DNA of 64,000 nt from Ancistrus triradiatus (lineage: Eukaryota > Chordata > Actinopteri > Siluriformes > Loricariidae): NCBI GenBank assembly GCA_025084515.1, contig JAJAGP010000938.1, positions 1 through 64,000 of the forward strand. Reading direction: 5' to 3'. Shown here in pieces: positions 32,604 through 47,000 of this stretch. The number at the start of each line of letters is the position of its first letter. Positions within the stretch are counted from its first letter, which is position 1. Below the pieces are notes generated by a model that did no database searches, was not told the DNA's origin, and worked only from the letters and a program-made list of their open reading frames with translations. The position numbers and the translations under genes are program-made.

Positions 32604-35600
32604 ATGGCTGAGGACAGGGAACCCCCACCATTGGCAGATGCAGGGCAGACAGACTTTAGAGAAGTGGAGGATGAAGATCTTTTTACCAGCGCCGTCACCA
32701 CAGTAGAGCAGGTAGGAGCTGTTACAGCTAGCCTGCTACTCAAAACCCACTGCTAGCATAGTCACTGCTCTTTGGTAGTCAACTGACACGCTGTCGATCG
32801 CTTGTAGATTTACATCCATATGATGTGGACGCTTGACTTCCTTATTAGTTCTTTATCTCAGTGCAGAAACCCCGATCAAGTGTAATTACAGCGTAGTCAG
32901 TATTTCATTGAAATTTATTAGCCTACAAACGTATTTTGCGCATGCGCAGGTATCATAACTGACTGTCCAGTCTGCGCAGCAAATAGTATCACGTCGAAAC
33001 ATTTACTGCAATAATATATTTTTTCAATAAAACCGTATTTTACCCTTAGTTATGCCTAACTAATTATGTGAGTTTAAAATGCCAGTAGTTATATATGGTT
33101 ATAATTGCAAAAATTCACAACAGTAATACAGGGAGTATTTAGCATGCGCAGAGTTCAAAACAACATACTAAGGTACTGAACAATATGTCAAATAAGTACA
33201 AATCCAGTTCTATGATTTCTGATTTGACAAATTTCGGTAATCTAGTCAACCCACAAACCTAAATACTTTCAGAAGTTCCAGGAAAATGAGTTAATATACT
33301 TTATTTGTACAGGTTTATTTTTGCATTGTTGGACAGCTAAATTATATCTCAGTCCATGTTAGAGTTCACTGAGCTTTTAAGTGGTAATGTACTTTAAGCC
33401 TGTGTAGCCCTTTTGTAAATATGAGTACATCTGCAATAATTTACTGTCGATCACCTGCATAAAGGAAGACTGGGCAGGTGACTGCAGCAGCAAGCATGTG
33501 ACTGTCTTCAGTTTATTTGGACCAGGCATTCATGCTGTCAGAACTTCATATTCAGCAGTTTGGGGACATAACAATGAGAAAGGAAGGAAAAGGAGGAGTG
33601 AAGGCAGTTCAGAGGTGTGAAATGTTTTGGCCTGGTGATATCTGTCCTGTTAAGAGAGACTGTATAGACTTAAGTAAAGGTTTAAGGCAAATACATGTTT
33701 TATTGATTTTCTGAGTGGAAGGAATTTAACACAGCCATGGCTCTAAACAATCTTAAATACCAGGTCTGCAAAATCAGCAGAAACTATTTGTAAATTCTCT
33801 AAACTGAATGGACTTGGTAATGATTCATAAATATGTCACATATACAACCTAAAATTAGACAAAGTTGGGACGGTATGGAAAATGTAAATTTAAATAAATG
33901 CAATGTTTGTTATATGTACATTTATTTCGTTGCAGACAGTATGAACCCAAGTTGTTTCATGTTTATTCTGGTCAATTTCATTTCATTTGTTAATAAACAT
34001 CCATTCTTTTCAGGCCTGCAACACATTACACAAATGTTGGCACGGGGGCAATTTAGGGCTAGTAATGAGGTAAAAAAGTAATGATGTGATTTCAACAGTT
34101 GATTATTATCGTCTATCCCAGGTGTATCTGAGCCCACAGAAGTTGAAACTGCTTCTGGACATGGTTAACATAAGGCTTCTTTTTGCACAGTAACATTTTA
34201 TGTGGCATTTGTGAATGTGGTTATATCATCTATTGATAAATGATAGTTCTTGATGCAGTTCTGTCTTAGGGATCGGAGATCACACATCTTCAGTTTAGCC
34301 TTGCGTCGTGGCCTTTACAGACTGAAATTCCTCCAGATTCCTTGAATTGTTTAATGATATTATGCACTGTAGAGGGAGAAAACAAACATTTAAATAACTT
34401 TTTAAACATTTAAATAATAAGTTAAATAACTAAACATTTAAATAATTCTCTCACACATTTGTTGAGAAACTGGAGATCCTTTGTCCATCTTAACTCCTCA
34501 AAGTTCAGACTTTCATGGATGCTGCTTTTGTACCACATCATCTTTAAAATCACCTGTTGACATCATCTGCTTGAAATGAAATCATTATTTCCTTTTTTTT
34601 CCCCTTTAACTTTATTGCCTCCAATTCAACTTTTTTTGGAATGTGTTGCAGGTCTGAAATGCAGGAATGGTTTATTAACAATGAAGGTGACCAGAAAAAA
34701 AACATGAAATATCTTGGATTCATTCTGTCTGCAATAAAAAAAAGTAAAATGTAAGGAACACAATTTTTTTTTAATTTGCACTTTCCATGCCGTCCCAGAT
34801 TTTTCTGATTTGGGTTTGGTTGTTTGTTTATTTAACATTGCTATCGATGTTCAGTGTACAGTGGCAGCTTGGTAGAGACTTCATTTAAATTCATAACATT
34901 TTAATTACTAGTCCATACCCTAATGTCAAAGACTTATAAAAGCAACAAAGCATGTAAGTTGACCAGGTGTACACATGTTTTTGTGTACATTTAACTGTGC
35001 TGTACTTATAAACTGTATGTATGTATTCATTGCGTAATGCGGTACTTTCTCTGCCCATCGTACTGCCTTAGATCAAATGTGAACATTAACAGACGTAGGT
35101 CATGTGAGAGAGTACTACAGAGGGTTTGAGTCAAAAGGGTAAATACATCCGGGACTACATGTTAACTATACATGGTGAATATCTCTCAGGCTTCTTTTTT
35201 CACTTACTCTTGTCAGCTTCACATTTGAGACTTAAAAATGACTCCTGTTTGTTGAAAGCCGTTTCGGTGTTATGGATGTGAAGTTTTACATATAAAGTCT
35301 CTCATTGCTGACACAAGCTTGTTTATGTATATACGACACAAATATAGCAGTTTAGACTTTTAGGAGAGTAAACATTTTCAGTTTACTTATATATGTACAC
35401 TTATATATGTAGCCAGGTAGGACAGACTACTGTACTTGCGTGCTGAGTGCATACTAGTGCCACAAATAAAGCTAGCGTTCTGCCTAAAAGCTGACTGAAG
35501 TTACAAAAGAGTGAGCAAACTTCAGCAGGAGACAAAACACAGACATCACCAGCCTCTTAGTCTACATAGTTACGTTTAATTCACAGACAGGGCTAATTCT

Positions 35601-38600
35601 CTATCGCGTCGAGGTGGTTTGGCTTTGAAAAGATGGATGTTGAAAATTGGTTGCCATTAAAGACAGCTTGGCGGCTAACTTCTTTCACCATCTGTGGACT
35701 AAGCACCATGTAGAATATGAAGATTATGACAACCTTTGGGAGTCAGCTGTCCATGACAGGCTTAAACTTGCCAAGATACCAGCACAAAAACACACTCAGC
35801 AATCCTTAGGGGAATCATTCTGCAAAAAGGTAACATGGTAAGACATAAATGCTGTCACCATTTATATCACAAAAGACATGGTTCCATTGGTTGAGTGAGT
35901 TTTGTTCAAACAACTTTTGAATACTTTAGACTAGTGGTCGACTGATATGTGTTTTTTGTTTTGTTTTTTAATAGAAAAAACAAAAATGTGTAAATGCTTA
36001 CAAAAAATAAACAATGTCAGAGTGGTGCACATGGTAGCAGCATTTTTGTTTTTTATCCCAGTTAATAGCAGCAAGTTGTAATGCTGGAAACAAAGTTTTC
36101 ATCTTCTCATAAACGGCTGCACTCTCACTGAATGTTCTCTCAGCATCTCTTAGTAGTTTTTAGTCACTCAGTATTCCCAGTATATGAACTGGACGTTGTA
36201 ATGCAGGAAAACAAAGTTCCTATGCATTTTCTCCACTATTTTTGAGTATCGGCCTTGAGTGCAGATTATCTCAAAATGGCATTAATCGGCCTGTCTCTAC
36301 TGTAGTCTGCGTGTTGCTCTAAAATCTCAATGTACTTTTCTGCATTAATGCTGCCATCACAGAAGTGTAAATGACGCTGACATAACCCATACCATGACAG
36401 AGTCTGTCTTATGGACTTGCCTTTGATTACAGTCTACTAAGGTCTAATTTAGGCTTTAAGATATACAATGCCAAAGTAGCATCTAATTATAGTTATCGAC
36501 AGAATTTCAGAAAATATTGAGATATCCTTTTTAGCAAATATTGCACTCCAATAATACAAAGTATAGTTATAAAGTTTGACAGATCGTTTCAGATTTACCA
36601 GCAATATCTAGTGTTATTGATGTGATATTTTATTGGTATTGATGTAATATGTCTTATCCAGTCCTTTACATACTGTCACATGGCTGCATTTTAAACATAT
36701 ATATGCAACAACAGAAATAGGAATCTAACAGTGAACTAAAAGTGAATGATTTTCCATGGTAAAGTTGAAATTATATTTATGTCTTCTTTCTATTTTGTCA
36801 CTTCCTGTGAAAGTATTTTTCTGGAAGAAAGTGCTAACAAAGTGAGGGTTAGTAAGACTGCACCATATGTCTCTGGAATAGGATGGAATGTTTTCAGAAA
36901 GCAGTTTAGTCTGTGTTTTCCTTCTGCTTCTTGCATGATCTAAATGACTTTGCCAGTCTTGCAAAGGCAGAGTGGCTAGTATCCATATACAAGGAGACTT
37001 TGAAAAGTCTGACATACTTTTTACTATGATTTTGCAAAGGCTGGGGATCTTGCATGGTCACAAATTACAACACTGCAACTAGATTCCTTTTGAGATTATT
37101 TCCCGTCACCTCTATTTCATCTCACCTCAAGGCCATGTCAGGAAAGCTACATATAGTGTGTTCATCAGTATGGGGAATTATCAGAGGCCTTTTTGCTGCA
37201 CCCTTGTACTGCAAAGAATGTTTCACTGCTATGCATTTGGTTTTGTTTTACATAAAATAAATGCAATAAAGAGCATGATTCCTGCAAAATGTGTTTATTT
37301 ATAACTTTTCTTTGTCTAAAAACAACTGCACAATGTAACAAAGTAGTATAAAATACTAACTTTAAAGTGCAGTACAAATGCAGTGTTCAATGTTCAAAAT
37401 ACTGTACCTATCAACAAATAAAAACACCGTAGTTAGCCACAGGCTGTACAATAAACAAAGTGGCTTCTTAAGTACTGCAATGGTAGATGAATGCAACATT
37501 TCATTATGTAATCTTATTTCAGTGCTTGAATTTTAAATAATTATTCTACACCTATTGGTTGCCGACAAAGTTCATGTCACTTTTTGTGTGAGCCAAGATT
37601 TAAGACGTATGATAATATTAAACATGGTTAATTTTATTGGAACATCAAGATGAGAAAAAGACTGATTTAAGACAGCTATCCTGACCACCTTACACCAAAT
37701 GATTGAAATGACTCGAGAGCAAATGTAGCAAGACTCTTGTGAATATTTCCTTCATTGGAAGTTTGTCTGCGACTGCGAAAGTCGTTTGGTATAAGGCTGA
37801 CATAAGCCACACTCTGAAACACAATTATTAAGCTCACTCACAATGTGTAATATTTGGAATAAGGCATAATAATATTTGATGTCTGTGAAATCTGAATGTG
37901 GCATACAGTAACAGATTGTTTGGCAAATTAGTTTTCAGTCTCCTTGTAAACCTCCAGAGCATTTTCTGTGTTACTCCTGAGTGTGTTTCTTGCCTTATGG
38001 AATGTGTGTCAGAACATGCTGCTACACAATCTGCTTTACTGATAAAGCATCATTGTTTTTAAATGACATTTTAATAATACAAAAATGTCCTTTTTTATTT
38101 TAGCCCAGTCCGTCATCTCCAGAGCCAGCCAGCTTGCCTGCAGAAGACATCAGCACAAACTCCAATGGACCAAAACAAGAAATATTACTAGACGACGACC
38201 AGGAGGATCTGTTTGCTGGTATGTAATTTATGGTTAACCATTGGGTATGTGGCAGTGGCATAGGTTTCCATTTTAACTTGATATTATTATTGCACAGCTT
38301 CATTGGAGTACTATATTTAGATTAGTCCATCAAACCTTTTAAGGGGTAATGTTTATTGTGTTATTATACAACCCCAAATCAGAAAAAGTAGACATGGTAT
38401 GGAAAAGACAGAATACAAAAACTGAAGTGCTCCTTATATTTGCTTTGACCTTGGACAGTATGAACCCAAGATATTTCGTGTCTTTTCTGCTTGACTGTTA
38501 ATAAACATCAATTCCTGCATTTCAGGCCTGCAACACATTCCAAAAAAGCTGGGACTAAGGCAATTTAGGGCTAGTAATGAGGTAAAAAACTAAATAATTA

Positions 38601-40998
38601 TGTGATTTCAGACAGGTGATGTCAACAGGTGACTGTAATTATGATTTGGTACAAAAGCAGTGCAAACGAAGGCTGAACCTTTGAGGTAAAGGTTGACAGA
38701 CGATCTCCAAATATCAACAAATGTATGAGAAAATTATTTAAATAATTAAAACCAGTGTTTCTCGAAGAAAGATTAGAAGGGATTTGCATATTTCTTTTTC
38801 TACAGTGCATAATATCATTAAATATTTCCAGGAATCTGGAGGAATTTCAGTCCATAGAAGGCAGGGTGTAAGCCTAAAAAGACCCATGATCTCCAATCAG
38901 TCAGTCAGTCAGCACTGAATCAAGAACCGTCGTTCATCAATAGCTGATACAACCACATGTGCAGGGAATTATTTTGGCAGATCTTCGTTAAATACTACAA
39001 TACAGTAGTGGAATCAGTATTCCAGGTCTTTTTTGAAAGAAATGAATGCCATGTGCTCCAGACCAAAGGGGAAAGGGACCATCCAGACTGTTATCAACGG
39101 CAAGTCCAAAAGCCAGGCTCTGTCGTGGTATGGGTTATGTCTGTGTCATTTACACTTTTGTGATGGCAGCATTAATGCAGAAAAGTACATTGAGATTTTA
39201 GAGCAAAACACGCTGCCTTCAGGGCATCATCTTTTAAAGTCCATGCATTTTGCAGCAAGATAATGCAAAAGAAGACTAATCAGAAAAAGTTAGGATGAAA
39301 ATACAGTGGGGCAAAAAAGTATTGTCAGCCACTGATTGTGCAAGTTCTCCTACTTAGAAAGATGAGAGAGGTCTGTAATTTTCATCATAGGTACACTTCA
39401 ACTATGAGAGACAAAATGAGAAAAAAAATCTAGGAAATCACATTGTAGGATTTTTAAAGAATGTAATTGTAAATTATGGTGGAAAATAAGTATTTGGTCA
39501 CCCACAAACAAGCAAGATTTCTGGCTCTCACAGACCTGTAACTTCTTCTTTAAGAATCTCTTCTGTCCTCCTCTTGTTACCTGTATTAAACGCACCTGTT
39601 TGACCTCGTTATCTGTATAAAAGACACCTGTCCACAGCCTGAAACAGTCAGACTCCAAACTCAACCATGGCCAAGACCAAAGAGCTGTCGAAGGATACCA
39701 GGAAGAAAATTGTAGACCTGCACCAGGCTGGGAAGAGTGAATCTACAACAGGCAAGCAGGTTGGTGTGAATAAATCAACTGTGGGAGCAATTGTAAGAAA
39801 ATGTAAGACAAACAAGACCATTGATAATCTCCCTCGATCTGGGGCTCCACGCAAGATCTCATCCCGTGGCTTCAAAATGATCATGAGAACGGTGAGCAAA
39901 AATCCCAGAACTACACGGAGGGACCTGATGAATGATCTGCAGAGAGCTGGGACCAAAGTAACAAAGGCTACCATCAGTAACACACTACGCCGAGAGGGAC
40001 TCAGATCCTGCAGTGCCAGGCGTGTCCCCCCGCTTAAGCCAGTACTTGTCCAGGCCCATCTGAAGTTTGTCAGAGAGCATATGGATGATCCAGAAGAGAG
40101 ATTGGGAGAATGTCATGTGGTCAGATGAAACCAAAATAGAACTTTTTGGTAAATACTTAACTCATCGTGTTTGGATGCTGAGTTGCATCCCAAGAACACC
40201 ATACATACTGTGAAGAATGGGGGTGGAAACATCATGCTTTGGGGCTGTTTTTCTGCAGAATGGACAGGACGACTCATCCGTGTTAAGGGAAGAATGAATG
40301 GGGCCATGTATCATGAGATTTTAAGCCAAAACCTCCTTAAATCAGTTAGAGCATTTGAAGATGGAACGTGGCTGGGTCTTCCAGCATGACAATGATCCCA
40401 AACACACCGCTCGGGCAATGAAGGACTGGTTTTGTAAAAAGCATTTCAAGGTCCTGGAGTGGCCTATCCAGTCTCCAAACCTCAACCCCATAGACAGTTT
40501 GTGGAGGGATCTGTATTGCCCAGCGACAGCCCCAAAACATCACTGCTCTAGAGGAAATCTGCATGGGCCAAAATACCAGCTACAGTGTGTGCAAACCTGG
40601 TGAAAACGTACAGGAAACGTTTGACCTCTCTCATTGTCGACAAAGGTTATGTTACAAAGTATTGAGTTGAACTGTTGTTATTACCCAAACACTTATTTTC
40701 CACCATAATTTACAATTAAATTCTTCAAAAATCTTACAATGTGATTTCCTGGATTTTTTCTCTCATTTTGTCTCTCATAGTTGAAGTGTACCTATGATGA
40801 ATATGATAGACCTCTCTCATCTTTCTAAGTTGGAGAACTTGCACAACCAGTTGTTGATTAAATACTTTTTTGCCCCACTGTATACAAATATCTTCCAATC
40901 TTTATTTGAGGAACATTGGTTTTAAACATTTCAATAATTTTCAAAGCGCAAGCCTACCCTAGACCCTAGACAGGGTGCCAGTCCATCATAGGGCACTT

Positions 40999-41030
<32 letters not shown>

Positions 41031-44000
41031 TGGGGGAATGCCTGCAATTGCGATAGATTGCATAATAAACAGAACACGCGTGACATCGTATATCACCATG
41101 ATGCACATTGTGACATTTTTACATTGCAATGCATTGTTTCACCCCTACATAACAGCATCTATTCGTTTTTACACTATTAATGAATTGAAAGGTATGTTGT
41201 CGTGTTACTTCTGTGTATGGGTAAACATAACTCTCAATTCATTAACATGTAGTAACTAATAGTTATGCAGTAAATAAGTTATTAAATAATCATACAGTAA
41301 GCTGTATTAAGTAATCATAAATGAAACTCAATTTACAATTAGTGCTTATTGCTTGATTAACTGGTATATACTTATCTATTATATATGTACTGTCTATCTA
41401 ATACTGAAGTAATTGTCAACTAATTTATTAGTTATGTAATTAATGACTAATTAACTGCATGATAGCTATGTTGTCGCTGCTGTAATTCTTGTATAATTTT
41501 ACTTACAGTAGGGTGAAAAAGTATTTAGTCAGCCACTGATTGTGTGAGTTCTCCTATTTAGAAAGATGAGAGAGGTCTATCATTTTTATCATAGGTACAC
41601 TTCAACTATGAGCGACAAAATGAGAAAAAAAATCCAGAAAATCACATTGTAGGATTTTTACAGAATTTAAATAGTAAATCATGGTGGAAAATAAGTATTT
41701 GGTCAATAACAAAAGTTCAACTCAATACTTTGTAACATAACCTTTGTTGGCTATGACAGAGGTCAGACGTTTCCTCTATGTCTTCACCACGTTTGCACAC
41801 ACAGTAGCTGGTATTTTGGCCCATTCCTCCATGCAGATCTCCTCTAGAGCAGTGATGTTTTGGGGCAACACGGACGTTCAACTCCCTCCATAAATTCTCT
41901 ATGGGGTTGAGGTCTGGAGACTGGATAGGCCACTCCAGGACCTTGAAATGCTTTTTATGGAGCCATTCCTTCGTTCCCGAGCGGTGTGTTTGGGATCCTT
42001 GTCATGCTGGAAGACCCAGCCATGTTCCATCTTCAATGATCTCACTGATGGAAGGAGGTTTTGGCTTAAAATCTCATGATACATGGCCCCATTCATTCTT
42101 CCATTAACACGGATCAGTCGTCTTGTCCCCTTTGCAGAAAAACAGCCTCAAAGGATGAGGTTTCCACCCCCATGCTTCCCAGTAGGTATGGTGCAACTCC
42201 AAATTCTTCTTCCTCCAAAAACATTTTGGTCTCATCTGACCACATGATATTCTCCCAATCTTCTTCTGGATCATCCATATGCTTTCTGGCAAACTTCAGA
42301 TGGACCTGGACATGTACTGGCTTAAGCAGGGGGACACGCCTGGCACTGCAGGATCTGAGTCCCTCTCAGCGTAGTGTGTTACTGATGGTAGCCTTTGTTA
42401 CTTTGGTCCCAGCTCTCTGCAGGTCATTCATCAGGTCCCTCCGTGTAGTTCTGGGATGTTTGCTCACCGCTCTCATGATCATTTTGACCCCATGGGATGA
42501 GATCTTGCATGGGGCCCCAGATCGAGGGAGATTATAAATGGTTTTGTATGTCTTACAATTGCTCCCACAGTTGATTTATTCACACCAACCTGCTTGCCTG
42601 TTGTAGATTCACTCTTCCCAGCCTGGTGCAGGAGGACAATTTTCTTCCTGGTGTCCTTCGACAGCTCTTTGGTCTTGGCCATGGTTGAGTTTGTAATCTG
42701 ACTGTTTGAGGCTGTGGACAGGTGTCTCTTGTTATTGACCAAATACTTATTTTCCACCAATGATTTACAATTGAATTGTTTAAAAATCCTACAATGTGAT
42801 TTCCTGGATTTTTTTTCTCATTTTGTCTCTCATAGTTGAAGTGTACCTATAATGAAAATTACAGATCTTTCTCATCTTTCTAAGTAGAAAAATTTGCACA
42901 GTCAGTGGCTGACTAAATACTTTTTGCCCCACTGTATGTGATTAAAAAAAAAATTTTGTAATAAATATTCTGTATTTTATCCTTTTATCTCTGAAGAAGC
43001 TACAGAGGAGGTGTCATTGGACAGTCCAGAGAGGGAGCCTATTCTGTCTGATGGCCCATCTCCAGCGATCACTCCTGTCTCTCCAACAGTCATCATCACT
43101 CCCAGAGTTGACTCTTCATTGTTTGAATCTCTGGATGAGGTAAATTAGATTGCCATCTTTTTTTAATGTAGCGTATACAGTCCCCTCCACAATTATTGGC
43201 ATCACTGATAAATATGTGCACAAAGAGTTTAGGTTTTGGTGAATCCCTCATCAAGAATTACTTATAAAAACCATCATGTGCCACAATTATCACTCCTGCA
43301 TTCATACTTGCGTACAATTACCCTCTGCCAATAAAACAGCACTTAGCCTTCAATAACATCTTATAAGCTTCAACAATAAAAAAAGTAATAATAAATACAA
43401 AAGTAATAATAAATACAAAGCCTATGAAAATGAACAAATAAAAGTCAGACATTGCTTTTCAACCATGCTTCAACAGAATTATTTTAAAAAATAAACTCAT
43501 GAAACAGGCCTGGACAGAAATGATGGTACCCCTGAGAAATGTGACCAAAGGGACATGTTAAAATCAAGGTGTGTTCACTAATTAGCATCACAGGTGTCTA
43601 CAATCTTGTAATCAGTCAGTGGGCCTATATATAGGGCTTCAGGTAGTCACTGTGCTGTTTGGTGACAAGGTGTGTACCACACTCAACATGGACCAGAGGA
43701 AGAAAAGGAAAGAGTTGTCTCAGGACATTAGAAAGAAAATTATAGACAAGCATGGTAAAGGTTATAAGACCGTCTCCAAGCAGCTTGATGTTCCCTGGAC
43801 TACAGTTGCATATATTATTCAGAAATGTATGACCCATGGGACTGTAGCCAACCTCCCTGGACGTGGACGCAGGAGGAAAATTGATGACAAATCAAAGAGA
43901 CGGATAATACGAATGGTAACAAAAGAGCCAAGAAAAACTTCCAAAGAGATTAAAGGTGAACTTCAAGCTCAAGGAACATCAGTGTCAGATCGCACTATCC

Positions 44001-47000
44001 ATCGATGTTTGAGTCAAAGTGGACTTAATGGGAGACGACCAAGGAGGACACCATTGTTGAAAACAAAACATAAAAAAGTCAGACTGGAATTTGCCAAACT
44101 ACATGTTGACAAGCCACAAAGCTTCTGGGAGAATGTCCTGTGGACAGATGAGACAAAAATGGAACTTTTTGGCAAGGCCCATCAGCTCTTTGCTCACAGA
44201 CGGAAAAATGAAGCATATCAAGAAAAGAACACTGTCCCTACTGTAGAACATGGAGGAGGCTCTGTTATGTTCTGGGGCTGCTTTGCTGCATCTGGCACAG
44301 GGTGTCTTGAAATCTGTGCAGGGTACAATGAAGTCTCAAGACTATCAAGGAATTCTAGAGAGAAATGTGCTGCCCAGTGTCAGAAAGCTTGGTCTCAGTC
44401 GCAGGTCATGGGTCTTGCAACAGGATAATGACCCAAAACACACATCTAAAAACATCCAAGAATGGCTAAGAGGAAAACACTGGACTATTCTGAAGTGGCC
44501 TTCTATGAGCCCTGACCTAAATCCTATTGAGCATCTTTGGAAGGAGCTGAAACATGCCGTCTGGAAGAGGCACCCTTCAAACCTGAGACAACTGGAGCAG
44601 TTTGCTCATGAGGAGTGGGCCAGAATACCTCTGAGAGGTGCAGAAGTCTCAGTGACAGATACAGGAATCGTTTGATTGCAGTGATTGCCTCAAAAGGTTG
44701 TGCAACAAATTATTAGGTTAAGGATACCATCATTTCTGTCCAGGCCTGTTTCATGAGTTTATTATTTTTAATAATTCTGTTGAAGCATGGTTGAAAAGCA
44801 ATGTCTGACTTTCATTTGTTCATTTTCATAGACTTTGTATTTATTATTACTTCTGTCAGATTAAAGTCATTTCTGTTACCATTTTTTGTTTTTCTTTCAT
44901 ATATACATATAAACAAACAAGAAAAAACATTTGACAATATTCTGTATATAAAGGGCGAATTTGATTGTATTAGATATCAACTAATCCTGGAATACAGTGC
45001 CTCACAGTCAGTGGAGAGACTGAAACTTATTATTGTATAAAGCTCCCAGACCTACTCTGCAAAAGACTTGGGCCACCATTACATTAGATATATCATTGTT
45101 TTAATAATGGTATAATGACCAAATATAATTACTTCTTAGTCTCTTTGTTTCAATGCAACCAGAAAATACAGGAAATTTGCAAGTAGTATTAATATCACTA
45201 TTGATCTGCAGAATATGAGAAAGAAAATATCTATAGGCAACAGTGGCAAGAATTTGGTGTGACCTCCCCTTACACTTGAGCAATTCTGGCAGCTGCTTCA
45301 GGATACCAAGCCGACCCTTCTATGGTCTAAAGAAGCTTGATCAGGAATGGTCTTTTTTAGAATTGTAGCAGCCAAGAAAACACTTTTGTTTTTTCAGAAG
45401 GGAACAGGGTGAAAAGCCTCACAAAGATTGGAATGAAGATCAGTGGAATAGAATATTATGGAGTGAGGGATCCAACTTTGAATTTTTGGGTCCAGTTAAC
45501 AGTCTGTTATGTATGGTCTTTATACCATAGCTAAAGCAACAACTGTCATGGTGTTCTAAGCCTTTTTCACAGTACTATACCTCAAAGTCAGCCTACAACT
45601 ACTGCAAGAATAAAAGATGACCTTCACAATCCCCAGACTTGTTGTTCTCAAACAAGCTGTGTATGCAAGACAACAAAAGAACATTACTGAAGTAGAAGTG
45701 TTCTTCAAGGAGGAATAGGAAATGTATCGTAAAGCGAGAACACAAAGATTGTTGACTAGCAACAAGAAACATTATCATTTAAAAACAAAATCCACAACTA
45801 ATACTTATTTTCCTGGCAATTGACTGTGAAAGATTGCTTTTTATGTTTGTTTTCCTTTGGTTATTTTGTTAAAACCACCCTATTCCGAGTGCATACAATA
45901 TTACTATGTTATGCAGAAATAAGCCATATATAGATTGCAGTAGAGAACTAGCCACCAAGGAAGGCCTTTAACATGTGTGGTTTTGATGTTGTGTAATAGT
46001 TAATTGTTAATTTTTCTTTCTTTATGCTGCCAATTTGATAAAATAATTAACTTATGCATTGTTTTGAGCAAGTAAAGTGTCCTGTTTCAACCAACAATCA
46101 GAAATGACTGGACTTGGTCTACCATCTTTAGAGTGGATACAAAATTAAATTAGCAGTGTCTGTGTGCAGGGATTTAGGACTTCATACCCTGTCAGCACAT
46201 TTATGTTGAGTTTGCAGACTCATTTCCTATAGCTAATTCCTATTAACATGCAGACTCATTTCCTTTTCCTAAATCCTGCTGAAGAACAGGTTTATTTCCT
46301 ACTGAATTGCCTCTTACTTTACAGGACGAAGAAGCTGATGAGAAAAGGGACACATTTGATATGAAGATAACAGTATCTGATCCAGAGAAAGTTGGTGAGT
46401 TTAGCTGAGACCCATTCAGTATTCTTCTGTAGCATTATAAAGAGTGCTTTGTGGCACCTGTAGAGGTTTTCATCTTTGGACAGTGTTCTGTATGGGTAGC
46501 TCTTTTTCAGGGGTCATATGGTAAAATCAATAGACCTTTTCAAATGTTATAAGGTATAGGAAACAGTGAACAGCCCAGCAAAGGGACGGCTGTTAGAGCA
46601 GAAGTTCTCACCTCTGGTTCTGGAGTAGGCCTGTCCTGAATGTTTTGTTATTTTCCTGCTCTAATGGCACTTTTTCAGTGGACAGCAGTATAACATGATA
46701 TGGGTACTCATTTGAATTCTTGTAGAGTATCCATTTCTACTTCCCATCACATGTCTCCCGTGTATGGTTCTTGGTGACTATAAAACAGCTAATTTCTTGG
46801 GTAGCTTACCCAATCATAGACAAGTCTATCAATACCTTAATTTTAGTGAAAATGTTAGAGCAAACTGCCTGCCAGTTATAAAATTTAATTGAATTCACCA
46901 AAAGACATTGTTGCAAATAACTTTACAACAATAGAAGGCTAGATCCCAGATAAGCAAACCAGGTGACACTGGCAAGGAAAAACTCCCATTACCTTATATA

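Noticed and set aside
42076..42537. A 153-residue + strand open frame in snx2 intron 2
   Set aside because: Complement of the minus-strand Tc1 transposase in the same element.
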